A DNA stretch of 64,000 nucleotides from Aquatica leii (lineage: Eukaryota; Arthropoda; Insecta; Coleoptera; Lampyridae): positions 7,616,937-7,680,936 of the forward strand of contig CM069436.1 of assembly GCA_035610365.1 (NCBI GenBank). Direction: 5' to 3'. The first letter of the stretch is position 1. Every line of letters starts with the position of its first letter. This document shows positions 20,725 to 32,011 of this stretch, one piece after another. The notes below the pieces were generated by a model that was not told where the DNA came from, did not search any database, and saw only the letters and a list, made by a program, of their open reading frames with translations. A program made the translations under genes and the position numbers.

Positions 20725-21145
20725 AAAGTTAGGTTCTTAGTTACCACCGAAGAACAACAAGACCTGTTCCAGACACAAAAGGATTACGCCATCGCACATT
20801 GCGTAAGCGAGGATCTTGACATGTCCAGAGGGGTTGCAGTAGTGTTTAAAAAGAAGTTAGGGCAGCTAGATGAATTACAAAGACAGCAACCGGCAGTCGG
20901 AAAAGTTTTGGGACTATGTGGTGACAGACGCTTTGTTTTCTATTTAGTCACCAAGAAACACTCACGTACCAAGCCGTTAAACGAACATTATGGAATCTCA
21001 AGAGAGAAATGGAGTTCCACCATGTAAAGAAATTGGCAGTACCCAAGCTTGGTTGTGGCTTAGATCAACTGAATTGGAGGACAGTTCGAAACATGTTGGA
21101 GGTCGTCTTCCGAGGAACAGGCGTTCAAGTGTTGGTCTGTGGTTA
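20725..21145 (+). pseudogene. Macro domain (TARG1/OARD1-like) fused to gypsy integrase
   Basis: The last 100 residues of the frame 20,158-21,027 read VRFLVTTEEQQDLF, YAIAHCVSEDLDMSRGVAVV, FKKKLGQLDELQRQQ and RRFVFYLVTKKHSRTKPLNE. A single frame change near 20,985-21,010 leads to MEFHHVKKLAVPKLGCGLDQ, LNWRTVRNMLEVVFRGTGVQ and VLVCGY. This is the complete order of a TARG1-class macro domain, which binds ADP-ribose and removes it from glutamate/aspartate in cellular relatives. Residues equivalent to the catalytic Lys84 (20,953-20,955) and Asp125 (21,063-21,065) of human OARD1 are present. The GAG of the substrate-binding loop is SRG here. A role in countering host ADP-ribosylation is inference. 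Fusion to pol is visible in the sequence. Confidence 0.88.
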
Positions 21146-21312
21146 CCAATCAAGAAGAATATCGGGTCAGGAAAAGTCCATTGACTGTTACTTTTAAGGT
21201 CAAGGAAGTTGCCGAAATGGAGGAAGCTGCCGCTATTGCCATGATCTTTTCTACCGGTGTCGCATCCAGTCTTCTGTTCTGGGACAGAACAGTCCTAAGG
21301 AGGAAGCAGTGA
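21138..21312 (+). pseudogene. C-terminal tail of pol, stop codon supplied by LTR
   Basis: After the macro domain the reading returns to the integrase frame: VTNQEEYRVRKSPLTVTFKV, then KEVAEMEEAAAIAMIFSTGV and a basic end. The stop is TGA at 21,310-21,312, the first bases of the 3' LTR. I recognise no domain in this tail. Its open frame and frame agreement with integrase support one long original pol. Confidence 0.6.
21297..21309 (+). promoter_or_regulatory. Polypurine tract
   Basis: AAGGAGGAAGCAG immediately precedes the 3' LTR and would prime plus-strand DNA synthesis in an active relative. Confidence 0.75.
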
Positions 21313-21755
21313 AACGTTCTCAAATTCTAGAGCCTTTTCGAAGTTGTTATCCATCTTCTAGAACGTATACCTAAAGATATGGAACACTCGAGAAGGATTT
21401 CCAAAATGTCTATATATACGGAACAAACAAATCGTAAGTCAGTTATTTCCGTAATGCAAAGACAGCAGTGTTAAGAAGATTATTCAAGTCTAAATAAATA
21501 AGTCGTTAGCGCGTGTGTGTAGATAAATTTACGGGGAATAATCTTGTACGTGACTTTAGTGTAAACAAATGTGTCAAGCTATCTGCGGGCTTTATCTTAT
21601 CTTCGAGTAGGTGATATAAATTAGTGTAAGTGTTTTCATTAAATATTATTAGATTTAATTAGTTCGGTTAATTTAAAAGTGTACATATTTTTAGTATAAG
21701 TAAAAATATTTTTTGTAGTTTAAATAAATTAGTTTTAATAATAAAATTCGCTACC
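21310..21755 (+). repeat. 3' LTR of gypsy element
   Basis: 446 bp, starting TGAAACGTTCTC and ending TTCGCTACC. It is followed by ATAT, the same four bases that precede the 5' LTR. About 22 point differences from the 5' LTR and no indel by hand alignment. Confidence 0.95.
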
Positions 21756-21759
21756 ATAT

Positions 21760-24100
21760 GTTTTAAAAAGTCAATTCGGCAAAAATAACATCTCTCTAAT
21801 TGGTTATTTATATCAACCTAAATACATCGGCACTATTGATCAATTTGCTAGAATTTAAAATCTTTTTGTATTTTCTTATTTTTTCACTTTTTTTTTCTTG
21901 GTTAGTTTTTTGCTTCCAATTTTATAATAAATTTCACAAACAAATGTCAAAAACGAATGTTTTAAAACAACCGTCGTTAAAACTTTGTCAGTTTTAGATA
22001 AGTAACTTATTTTTTTTGTTTGGTTTCACGGCATCTCGAATTATTTAGATTTTGGTTATTACTATAGAAATCAAAAACAACGATTTTTTCTCATTTCTTG
22101 ACGTTCCCGTTTACAAAAACTTCTATTGGTGTGGTTGAGTCTACATTGGTAAAACTAGTCATCAGATGCGTTTTCTAATATACTGTCGTATACAAAAATC
22201 GTATTTTTAAGTCTCCGGTTGCAGAACATTATTTTATTACGATCTACAATATCGACTGTGGCAACGCTTTGTTGATTGTGAAATTTCCAGTCTTCATTCA
22301 AATTCATTAAAGATCTTAATAACTGCAATTGTGACAACTATCCTTACATAAAATTCGAATGCATTTTTAAGAAGTGGGTGTTTGTGCCTCAAAAACGTTA
22401 GTCTTATGTTTATTTTGTTTATAATGTTTTAAAAACAATTAAAAATGTAAAAAAAAAGAATATTGATTAACAAATACATGGCAGTCTATAACGTTTTTTA
22501 AAATTTTTTGTAAACCTGATAACAGTACATGTTATTGACGCTCTTTGTATATTATTAGTGTATTTTTTTACGTATGTTACAGTGAGAAGTTTAATTAATA
22601 TCTACAATTGATATTACAAAGTGCAGAATCCGTATCAATATTTTCAATAGTAAAAACAACAAACTATTACTCATAATATACGTTAACAAATAACTCAACA
22701 GTTAAAAATTAACAACATTCCGTCTGACGAATTTTTTTAAACAAAAAGCATGATTGTGTTTAAGACACTACATTCAAATACAACTACAAATTTAAACTTT
22801 AAAACAAGAAACAGACTGCATGCCATAATCGCAGATCTAAAAACGGATTTGTAGTAAAGACAACACAAACAAAAGTTTTAAAAGTTTAAGTATTTTAAGT
22901 TTAACTCAAAAGTCGTCAAAGATGAAAATAAGTTGGCAAAGTTAAAACTATTTATAAATTATATTTACTCTGATGGAACTTTATCGTAAGTAATCTTTGA
23001 AATGCACAAACTTGTACGCTTCGAATTTGCAGATTTATACAAGCTCTAGCAAAAACTTTTATTTTTAATTTAAGAATTAAACTTCAGTGTCAATTTTTTA
23101 CTACATTTAACCTAGACATTTTTAATTAGAAGTGGCAATCTCTTGTTTATTTTAAACAAAAAATGTCGTCTGCGATAAGAATAATAAAAAACAACATAAT
23201 AATTTTAAAGTACGGAATACAATTACCGGATATTATTAAAAAAGTTTTATTGTAGAACAGAAGCTTTAGAAAAATTGTATGTTTGCTCAAAACAATTGTC
23301 ATTAAACAAGAAAATTGAGAGTAAATTTGTAGGAAATTTATTATACACTTTTGTTGGTGCTAGTTTCACTTTTTGTTCTACAGAAAACGTTTAATTTTTT
23401 TTAATAAACTTTTAAATATATTACAGGGCTGCTACAATTCAATTACAAAGCTCTACTTATCATATCAATAAAAAATGTACCGACCTTGAATTACAAAATC
23501 TGCCTTATTGCAAGAACCATTTTATCCTGAAAAAAAAAACATTATTAAGACCAAAGATTTAGATAATCAAAACACTAACAGTTTCAAAAAATACTTTTGC
23601 ATCAAATGAATACCAATTATGCATTTAAAGAAACGTCCACTACTTTGCGACAGTTTTTAAAACTAACTACACATAGTTTAGATTATTATAAATGTAATTA
23701 GTTTTTAACTACCACTAATAAAATGTAACAGTATTTAAAAAAAAACAACTAACAAATAATTTATATATGACTATTACTCGATATTTATAAACACTGTCCG
23801 CAGATAAATTGCATTTTTTGTTTATCTATTCTGGTACTTATTTTAACTGGCACGCGGTTTAACTTTTAACAATTTAACTTCTCACTAGACTAAACTTCAA
23901 ATCCTTTCGGATACTTTTTATATTACTATTTTATCCGATCTAGAAGATTTCATCTTTTCAAAGTTTCCAAATACTTTGGGAACGCTTCAATATGTTTCTT
24001 TTTTCTCTCATTTCCACGCACTTTTTGCATCTCTTACCCGTTCCAGCAAAATTTAATTTGTAAACCAAATTTCAAACATTTAAAAATCTTAATAAAACTT
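21760..24100. other. AT-rich DNA without recognised feature
   Basis: No protein motif, terminal repeats or RNA gene found. A 60-codon minus-strand frame (22,155-22,337) has fairly normal composition but no recognised relatives. Confidence 0.4.
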
Positions 24101-25071
24101 CATTTTTTTAGAAACCATCAATGCAGAGTTTGTAGCCACATTCTTGTATATGCTAAATAAAACAGGAAAATCATATGTGAAAGTGTAAGTTCTTATGACG
24201 TTTCGATAGGTAAAATAGAAGAAAAATTGTCCTAAGTAAAAATGTCTTATTTAAAAAAAGAGTTAAATCATTGTGAGCACGTAAAAATTCCTATTAAAAA
24301 CGTATAGGTTCAATATGAAGGAAAGCAAGTGGATCAAGCGGTGTCTGATGAGTGAGGAGACGAAAAAAACCATTTGCGCAATTTGCTACAAATTTGAAAA
24401 TCTGTTTAAAAAACAATCTCAGTGAAAATGATAAAAATCATTGACATTTTTAAAAAGTTACAAGCCAGGAGATTTAGAGCAAGCAAAAGTAATTTTTGTC
24501 TGCATGTTAATAGAAGTGATAATAAAAAACTAATAGTAGCATTGTTTGTGGGCGATGAGTTGATAATGGCGAATGACCCAAAAGAAGCCAAATTCTTGAT
24601 GACACAATTGTAAAAAAATTATTCAAAATTACTGTTAAACCAGCATCGTACGTCCATATTACATCATTGTTGTCGAGGGTAACATAAATAGAAATATATA
24701 CCACGGGCATTACGTTTGTGTCTATGACCTCTAGTGAGCTAAAAACCAAAAAAATGATAATTACATTTACCTCAGTAATCTAAAAAAATTCTACAGAACA
24801 ACTTATAAAACTGTTGACAAAATTTTAAAAAACCTGTCGGTCTGAATATATTTGAATTATCAAACAATTATTGTATTGCATAGACGAAAATTTAATTTAT
24901 ACGAACCGAGCAATCCGAAACATTATTTTCACATACAATTTTTGCAGTAATAAAAATATTTAAAAAATATTGCAAAATTATTTATTAGCTTTCACGGAAA
25001 TAGCATTAGAACATTTGTTTTTTTCTCTAATTTTTTTTAATTTTTTTATAAAAAAAATATTATTAATCACA
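24101..25071 (+). repeat. Tandem duplication, unit 1 (971 bp)
   Basis: Shares its whole length with unit 2, from GAAACCATCAATGCA near the start to TATTATTAATCACAC at the end, with only scattered differences. It contains a copia RT scrap. Confidence 0.92.
24425..24665 (+). pseudogene. Ty1/copia RT scrap, copy 1
   Basis: The open frame reads LQARRFRASKSNFCLHVNRS, then DNKKLIVALFVGDELIMAND and EAKFLMTQL, followed after a stop by KKLFKITVKPASY. This matches the copia RT region around the catalytic YVDD box, here FVGD, so the first Asp is lost. The upstream and downstream RT blocks are absent or unreadable. It lies in the middle of duplicated unit 1. Confidence 0.7.
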
Positions 25072-26277
25072 CATTTTTTTTTGAAACCATCAATGCAAAG
25101 TTTGTAGCCACATTCTTGTATATGCTAAATAAAACAGAAAAATCGTATGTGAAAGTGCAAGTTCTTATGACGTTTCGATAGGTAAAATAGTAGAAAAGTT
25201 GTCCTAAGTAAAAATGTCTTATTTAAAAAAACGCAAAGAACGTAAAAATGACAATTAAAAACATATAGATTCAATATGAAAGAAAGCAAGTGGATCAAGC
25301 AGTGTCTGATGAGTCAGGAGACGAAAAAAACCATTTGCGCAATTTGCTACAAATTTGAAAATCTGTTTAAAAAACAATCTCAGTGAAAATGATAAAAATC
25401 ATTGACATTTTTAAAAAGTTACAAGCCAGGAGATTTAGAGCAAGCAAAAGTAATTTTTGTCTGCATGTTAATAGAAGTGATAATAAAAAACTGATAGTAG
25501 CATTGTTTGTGGGCGATGAGTTGGTAATGGCGAATGACCCAAAAGAAGCCAAATCCTTGTTGACACAATTGTAAAAAAATTATTCAAAATTACTGTTAAA
25601 CCAGCATCGTACGTCCATATTAAATAATTGTTGTCGAGGGTAACATAAATAGAAATATATACCACGGGCATTACGTTTGTGTCTATGGCCTCTAGTGAGC
25701 TAAAAACCAAAAAAATGATGATTACAATTACCTAAGTAATCTAAAAAAAATTTCTATAAAACAACTTATAAAACTGTTGACAAAATTTTAAAAAACTTGT
25801 CGGTCTGCATATATTTGAATTATCAAACAATTATTGTATTGCACGCACGAAAATTTAATTTATACGAACCGAGCAATCCGAAACATTATTTTCACAGACA
25901 ATTTTTGCAGTAATAAAAATATTTAAAAAATATTGCAAAATTATTTATTACATATTTATAAACATAAAAAAAACTGGTATTAAACCAGTTTTGGTAGACA
26001 TACGTGCACCCCAACTATAAAGCAAAATTTTAAAAATTCCTTAATATAACCATGATTCAAAAGTAACTGTTCAATCTTTATTTAAATTTATAAAACATGC
26101 AAAGAATTTTATAATAAGAGTTAAAGAAAACAACATGCATTAAAGTGTGTACTAAAATGACTATCTTTCCTGTGAGTTTTCGTTCCTCTAAAGCTTTCAC
26201 GGAAATAGCATTAGAACATTTGTTTTTTTCTCTAATTTTTTTTAATTTTTTTATAAAAAAAATATTATTAATCACAC
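25072..26277 (+). repeat. Tandem duplication, unit 2, with 241 extra bp
   Basis: Collinear with unit 1 except for 25,951-26,191, which is absent from unit 1. The extra segment starts close to a perfect 9-bp hairpin (AAAACTGGT and ACCAGTTTT, 25,970-25,992). Either it inserted into unit 2 or was deleted from unit 1. Confidence 0.92.
25386..25626 (+). pseudogene. Ty1/copia RT scrap, copy 2
   Basis: Same scrap as in unit 1, with a few substitutions (DELVMAND, KSLLTQL). The FVGD change is shared by both units, so it predates the duplication. Confidence 0.7.
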
Positions 26278-26529
26278 TGAAGTTAACAAATCAAACTTAT
26301 AAAGAGTTTCAACGTTAAACTGACGAAAATTGGAAATTTCAACAAACAAATCTGCAAGATTATTTATTGCAAACCCTACTCTTTTTATGCCACGGCCTTG
26401 ATGTATATTCAACTAGCAATTATGCCACAATGTTATTTAAGAATTGTTTTAAGTAGAAGACTGATAGACCTTATTAAGACTACTTTGAGTCAACAACTGG
26501 GTTTATCAACAAAAGAATAAATCACCCGA

Positions 26530-28119
26530 TGTAGGGTTTCCAATCCCACATCAAGCGCCTTCCCAGGTGGTGGATAAGGGAATGCACACCAAATATGGTG
26601 GGTACCAGAAAAACTGGCTGGCAGCAAGCAGCGGTGTCGTCAGTATTGTAATAAAGCTACTGTAAGCGTATCTTCCTTAAGACTTATCGGAAGCCTATGG
26701 GAAAAGCATTATGTAAATGCTACCTGGCCATAGCACCGCAAAAATCAAGGAAAACTACTGCGCTATTTTCTAAAGTTCCAACAATCATGGCAATGCAAGA
26801 TACAGAATTGGTCTCTAGTCCGTGGCAGGTTTTAAATAACCAAGAATTGCTAAGAATCCCCACGTCAGAACAAGATAGGCACCACCCGTATGTAGAAAAA
26901 AACAGAAAGAACACATTAAAATTGGAACGTAGAACGTAAATAGTCTTTATGTGACTGGAAAGACACATAACGTAATTCCCGAAAGGACTAGATTAAGAAT
27001 ATCAGAAACAAGATTGGCGGAGTGTGGAAAAAATGAATTTGATGACCATGTCATATACCATGCAGGTAACAACGATCCAAATAATAATAAATAATGGTGT
27101 TGCGATTTTAGTCAAGAAAGTCATAAATAAATCTGTAAACAAGTTCATACTTTTCTCAGATCTTATTATTTTATTATATTATTGCAAATAAAAGCCTCAC
27201 CAAAAACATTAACATCTTTCAAATATACGCCACGGCAGTGGAGAAACCAGATGCAGATATATAATTATATGCTCAAATAAATGATGGAAGAAAAAACATT
27301 CAAACGTATGATGTAACTATTGTTATAAACCATTTCAATGTCAAAGTAGACAAAGGCAAAGTAAAAACGATAGAAGAGAAGGGTTAATACAATTCTGCCA
27401 AAAAGAAAACATGGTCGTCATGAACATGTGATTCAAGTTACCACTTAGACGACTTTATACATAGACGTCTCTGCAATACACCCCAAAACACATCGTGCGG
27501 AATCAAATAGACTACTTTTTAATTAACAAGAGGTATAGAAATAGATTAAAAGGAGTCAAAACATATTCTGGAAGTGATGTGGGCTCAGACCATAATCCTG
27601 TGTAGGAAACATCTCAAAAAAACTACGAAAACGACATACGAAAATACACTTGCAGAAGCTGACAATTAAAGTAGAACACACAATTTAATAAATAATATAA
27701 ATACTAAAGTAAACGACATAGACCATACAGAGGCTATAGAGTCTATTTGAAACAAAATAAAACTAGCCATCAATAACACACAAAATACAATCACCGATAA
27801 AAATCGTAATAAAAATAAAAAACCATGGATGACACCAGAATAACTAACGTTAACGGACAGCAGAAGAATATATAAAAAAAACAACAACAATACAAACAAC
27901 TAAAAAAACTAATACAAAATAAAATCATGGCTAAATGAGAAATGCAATGAAATAGAAGAACTACAAAAGAAGTATGATACTTTTAACATACACAGAAAAT
28001 AGAAGAAACTATAGGGGGGCCCAAAATATTCAACTACAACAAAATGTTAACCAATTAATCGCAAGCAAAGAAGAACTAAAACAAGTATGGGAAAAATATA
28101 TAAAACAGATTTAATACGG
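26530..28119 (+). pseudogene. RTE-type LINE: 5' region and AP endonuclease
   Basis: The plus strand shows, in broken frames, KIGT then a stop, NVNSLYVTGKTHNVI, RLRISETRLAECG, ASPKTLTSF-type remnants, a decayed GDFN block (NHFNVKV near 27,330), NQIDYFLINKRYRNRLKGVK and GSDVGSDHNPV. Then follow KPWMTPE and NEKCNEIEELQKKYDTFN. This is the order of an RTE-clade endonuclease and the linker to RT. The catalytic Asp of GDFN is replaced by His while the final SDH motif remains. The element stops at a MITE at 28,120; RT sequence of the same type resumes at 31.04 kb, so one LINE was probably split by later insertions. Confidence 0.8.
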
Positions 28120-28413
28120 AATGCGCGGCTTCAGGGGGGGGGGCCGGGGGGGCTATGACCCCCCCCCCCCGACATTGAAAACAATACTGAAGTTTTTCTC
28201 ACTTTGTATGTAATACATTCGCTTTTTTTATAGTTGTATAATTTATGATGCTTGATCGCTTGCAAGTAAAAGCTTGGTGCATAACGAAGTGTTATTCAAT
28301 TTTATATTAACGCCATATTAAATACATTATTTAAAAATGTGATGAGCACCCCCCCCCCGCCGCTTTAAACTGTTGGAGCCCCCCCCCGAAATAAACTGCT
28401 GGAGCCGCGCCTG
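28120..28413. mobile_element. MITE with long G and C homopolymers
   Basis: GCGCGGCTTCAGG at the left is matched by the complement of CTGGAGCCGCGC at the right. Inside are runs of 10 and 7 G and several runs of 8-10 C. TIRs of this type occur in hAT-like non-autonomous elements; a clean 8-bp target duplication is not visible. Confidence 0.6.
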
Positions 28414-28639
28414 CCAAAGCAGACTAGACCAGATCCATAACGAATTTTTGAGGCTATTAAATGAAAAAAACATATTTAATTTCTTTATGTTAGTTCTATT
28501 TGTGTTCTTTTGGCTGAATATAGTTAATATTTTTTGTTTGTTTGTGACTATAACCTTCTCTTTGTTTCTTGTTCTTGTTAATTTTGGTTTTTCTTTTGAT
28601 GGTTTTGGTTTATTTTTTTTGTCACGTTAGCGTTAACTA

Positions 28640-30714
28640 GTCTTTGAAGAATTTTCATCTTAATTCTTAATACTATGTACTTATTGGCGAGTCTATCCAT
28701 TGATGTCTTCTAGATTTTTTAGAACTGTTTGCACTTTACTGGAGCACTGTGATCTGCTTTTATACACAACACACTACACAAGATTAATGGTTTTCTCCTC
28801 TTCAATCTTCGGGCATGGTTGTCCAGTAGTTGAAGAGTCTCTGCATTGGCGTGGAGGTAAAGTCTAACTTTATGCTTTTTAGCAAACTTTTTACTTTCTT
28901 CTTTGATGGTTGGGATGCAAAGGTCCCTATAAAAATTTTCGAAGATACCATGGAGCATTCACTCCGTTTCATAACACTTTATTCTGGAATGTTTAAATAC
29001 ACGTGATGTTGATTCTCTTGGTTGCTTTCTAGAGCAAATAATCAGTCTCTTAGTGCACTGTCAGTTCTTGTAGATACGATTTTATAGATTCTTCTTTAAG
29101 CTTTTGTATTTCTCTTCTCAGCTGCTGAGTCTTATTATTAAGTATGGTTTTGTCTGTGGGATCCCTAGACTGCTGCCATCGTCTTTTAGTTCTTGGTTTT
29201 ACTTTAAAAAGTTCTCTGATCTCGGCTGGAAAATTTGCACCTTTGGTTACGTGTGTTATCTCTTTAGTGTTGTTATAAGGCGCAGTTTGGATAAGACTGG
29301 TGAAGTTTTCAACTTCTTTTTGTAGTTGCTCACTTGTTTCTTAAACTAATGAAAGCTTTCCTAGACAGTAGTTTTGTTAGTAAGAGTGGTATTGGCTCTC
29401 CTTTTTATTATTCTTTAATTCAGTGTCAAGATGAATAAATTTGGAATGTTATCAGGATCGGTGGGCCAGTACCTTAGTTTGCCTGTCGAATGATAGTTGC
29501 AGTTTAGCTCATGTGATAGTTAACCTGTCCCCAGTTTACATGTTTGCAGTTGATGTCTCCTCCAACAATGAATCTGTCGCCGAAGCGTTTCAAGAGTGTT
29601 AAGTTACCTTTTTTAAGTTTGTGTCTTGGTGGGCAATATACAACCACCACTCTCAGTTTCTATTTTATAGATATAATTCCAACAACTGTTAGTTGAATAT
29701 CTTCTCTATACAGATGTCAGGGTGATCTTTTTTGCAATTAATGCACTTAGCCGGTGTGTTTCTGGACTTCTGCATTTTCAGTTAGGTGATCTCCTGCACA
29801 TTTTACGCAAGCAGACGCGTGGCAGTGTCTTGGACATCTTTTACATTGTGGAGCGAAGTTGCTATTTCTTACTGCTTCTATTTAGAACCTCATGTGATTG
29901 ATATGTTGAATATCATAAATTTTGTTATCTTCCGATCTATCAAAAACCTACCTATACATTGGCAAAGGGATGTAGCTCACCTTATTGTTGGAGGTAGTTC
30001 TCTTGAGTTTTTGAATTACTTCCCGATCTTGAGTTTTCTGTATTCTAGTTCCCTGGAAATCTCATCCGCGGAAGTAGTAGTAGCAGAAGTTGTCAGAGCT
30101 CTATATTCTTCATTAGACTTGACATTACCTGTAATTTGGTCATTATTCATCACTGTTTTTATAATCATGGTTGGTTCTATCTTTGACAATTTTATAATCG
30201 TTTACATTGTTTAAAATCGCCGACGGTGGCTTAGCAACGTTGGGTGTTTTATTTGTTGGCTGCGTTTTAGGGCTTTCGTCGGCTTTTTCGGGCGATTCAG
30301 TAGCCTTTCGTTTCTTATATTCTTGTTTTTTAATTTTTTGGATTCGGCTGGCAGCCAGTACTTTTCCTCATCCGAATTTGCTGGGCTGTAAGATTTCTTT
30401 TCTGGCAGCGTTTTTTTGCATTTGACTGCAGTATTTTCTCATTTTGTGCCTGTCATGTATTTAGTTGGTGTTTTAACTGATTTTTCATTCACAGCTTGCT
30501 GTAATTGCATTTGCAGATTGCTGATGAATGCATTCTCTGGCGTCTGCGGGATAGGCATCATTGTAGGTGGTACAATAACACTATTATTCTGATTAGCTCG
30601 CGGTGTTGCTTGTTGCACTGGAAACATATTTCGGCGGCAGTTTGACGGCACCGGCCGATGCCGTATTTTTGTTATTGAACAAACTCTCTTAGTTGATGTG
30701 TATACATCTGACAT
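28640..30714 (-). pseudogene. Jockey-like LINE, internally deleted
   Basis: On the minus strand ORF1 begins at 30,714 (MSDVYTSTKRVCSITKIRHR). Lower down it has a gag-type knuckle stretch CKRCPRHCHASACVKCAGDH (about 29,800). The endonuclease is represented by RVVVVYCPPRHKLKKGNL and RFIVGGDINCKHVNWG. The end of ORF2 is at 28,719-28,960, with PTIKEESKKFAKKHKVRLYL and RRLKRRKPLIL. The RT palm is missing, so an internal deletion removed most of ORF2. Motif order fits the Jockey clade. The element interrupts the plus-strand RTE LINE. Confidence 0.75.
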
Positions 30715-31039
30715 TATTTTATTGTTCAGTTTGTTTATGTTTACGTCAAGTATAGAGTTTTGTGTCAGTTTGTTAACTTCCTATACTCAGTTTCCTTAAT
30801 TTGACACATTAAGGAAACTGTCCAGCCTGTGATTACTACCAGTGTTGCATCGATTTAGTAGTTACTTTACTACAATAAGCATCCTTTTCAACACAATTTA
30901 TCAAACTGAAAAATGTCTTTTGATTTGATAACATAAGAGTTTATCAATATCCCCAAAAAACCAAATGCAAACAAATGCGATAATTTTTAGCTCATAAGCT
31001 TGATGAGCCATGTTCTCAAATTATTTTTTTTTAATTTTG
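30715..31039. other. Jockey 5' leader with perfect 11-bp hairpin
   Basis: AGTTTCCTTAA (30,789-30,799) and its complement (30,809-30,819) enclose a nine-base loop just upstream of the minus-strand Jockey ORF1. The rest is AT-rich. Confidence 0.5.
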
Positions 31040-31500
31040 ACCGTAGGGTATATCAGAGATGTGAAACTGATCTGAGTGACTTCCAATTTAAATTTAGAAA
31101 AGGGTTTTACATTTATATAAGCTTTATCGACTATAAAAAGTTTTTGATCGTGTAAAACACAACGAGCTATTAAGAATACTGACTGAGAAAAGACTTAATC
31201 AAAAGGACATAGTAGCTATTAGAAACCTTTACTATAATCAAAACGCCACGGTGCAAATAGATAATGAAAACACGGAAGCTGCACACCAATACCACAAACA
31301 CAATTCACAGTATATAACCCACAAATAGAAAAAGTTCAAATACTTAGGTAGCTGACTGAATGAAAATGGAGACTCAGAAACAGAAATAAAAATAGAAACA
31401 ACAAGATCTGCATTTCAAAAAGTAAAGAAATTATTTGCTAACCGCAGTCTTCACCTTACTACCATATACAGATTTTTTGAGTACGTACTAGGTACTAGAC
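31040..31500 (+). pseudogene. RTE-type LINE reverse transcriptase, second half of split element
   Basis: Broken plus frames give CETDLSDFQFKFRKG, FIDYKK, VKHNELLRILTEKRLNQKD, IVAIRNLYYNQNATVQIDNE and, after an internal deletion, YLGS, LNENGDSETEIKIETTRSAF and QKVKKLFANRSLHLTT. These are RT blocks before the catalytic box and the region after it; the YADD-containing part is deleted. Clade and orientation agree with the endonuclease at 26.5-28.1 kb. Confidence 0.78.
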
Positions 31501-32011
31501 CTTATCAAAAAAATTTTCCAGGTGTTGTTTAAACCTTTTAAAATAAAAAAAGGAAGGAATAAAATAGATAAAGTAGAAGCGGGTACCAACCTAATGGTAC
31601 CTTCAAGGTCTAGTAAATAAACTTACGTCATCGTATAGCATCTCTCCTACTGCCCTACAATTGATCTTGTATTTTTGTATAAGACAATCAGAAGACTACG
31701 TACTAAGTAAAAAAAATTTCTGCTTAGTACAACAATAAAATGATTAATAAAAAATACAAAGTACTTGGCCACAAGGACGGAGCGGGGCCCAGTATCCTTA
31801 TATTCCTATAGTAAATATTAAAGTATGTAAACATGAAACAGGAGTTTGCTCATAAATGGCCTTATTGTAGTTACCGTCAAAAAGCGTAATTAGCGCCATT
31901 TTTTTGTTTTGACACTCCAAAAATTTTTTTAACTTACAACAATACAAGTTTCGTACACATAGTTTTAAATAGCGTCGAATTTTGTGCCTATAAACTATAG
32001 TTTGCGGCCAA
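31501..32011. other. Unassigned; possible mariner 5' flank
   Basis: No coding signal. Its right end precedes a mariner transposase N-terminus and may be the leader of that copy. Confidence 0.35.

Larger units (their letters stand above)
15631..21755 (+). mobile_element. Complete Ty3/gypsy retrotransposon with macro domain, 6,125 bp
   Basis: Two 446-bp LTRs (15,631-16,076 and 21,310-21,755) bound gag, protease, RT, RNase H, integrase and a terminal macro domain in one orientation. The element is flanked by ATAT on both sides (15,627-15,630 and 21,756-21,759). The 5' LTR has TG...CA ends; the 3' LTR ends CC by a point change. A primer-binding candidate and a polypurine tract sit where expected. 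By hand alignment the LTRs differ at about 22 of 446 positions, so insertion is not very recent. Frameshifts and stops inactivate gag and pol. Confidence 0.95.

Noticed and set aside
22155-22337. 60-codon minus ORF with ordinary amino-acid composition as a host exon
   Set aside because: No recognised domain and no convincing splice signals or neighbouring exons.
28373-28630. 85-codon hydrophobic plus ORF
   Set aside because: Composition artefact of T-rich DNA at the 3' end of a minus-strand Jockey element; no signal peptide or domain.
29786-30425. Plus ORFs of 142 and 72 codons
   Set aside because: They are antisense to Jockey ORF1, whose zinc-knuckle and start are readable on the minus strand.
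31480-31620. Inverted repeat around ACTAGGTACTAGACCTT and AAGGTCTAGTAAAT
   Set aside because: Only about 11 bp match and no element structure follows; could be chance.
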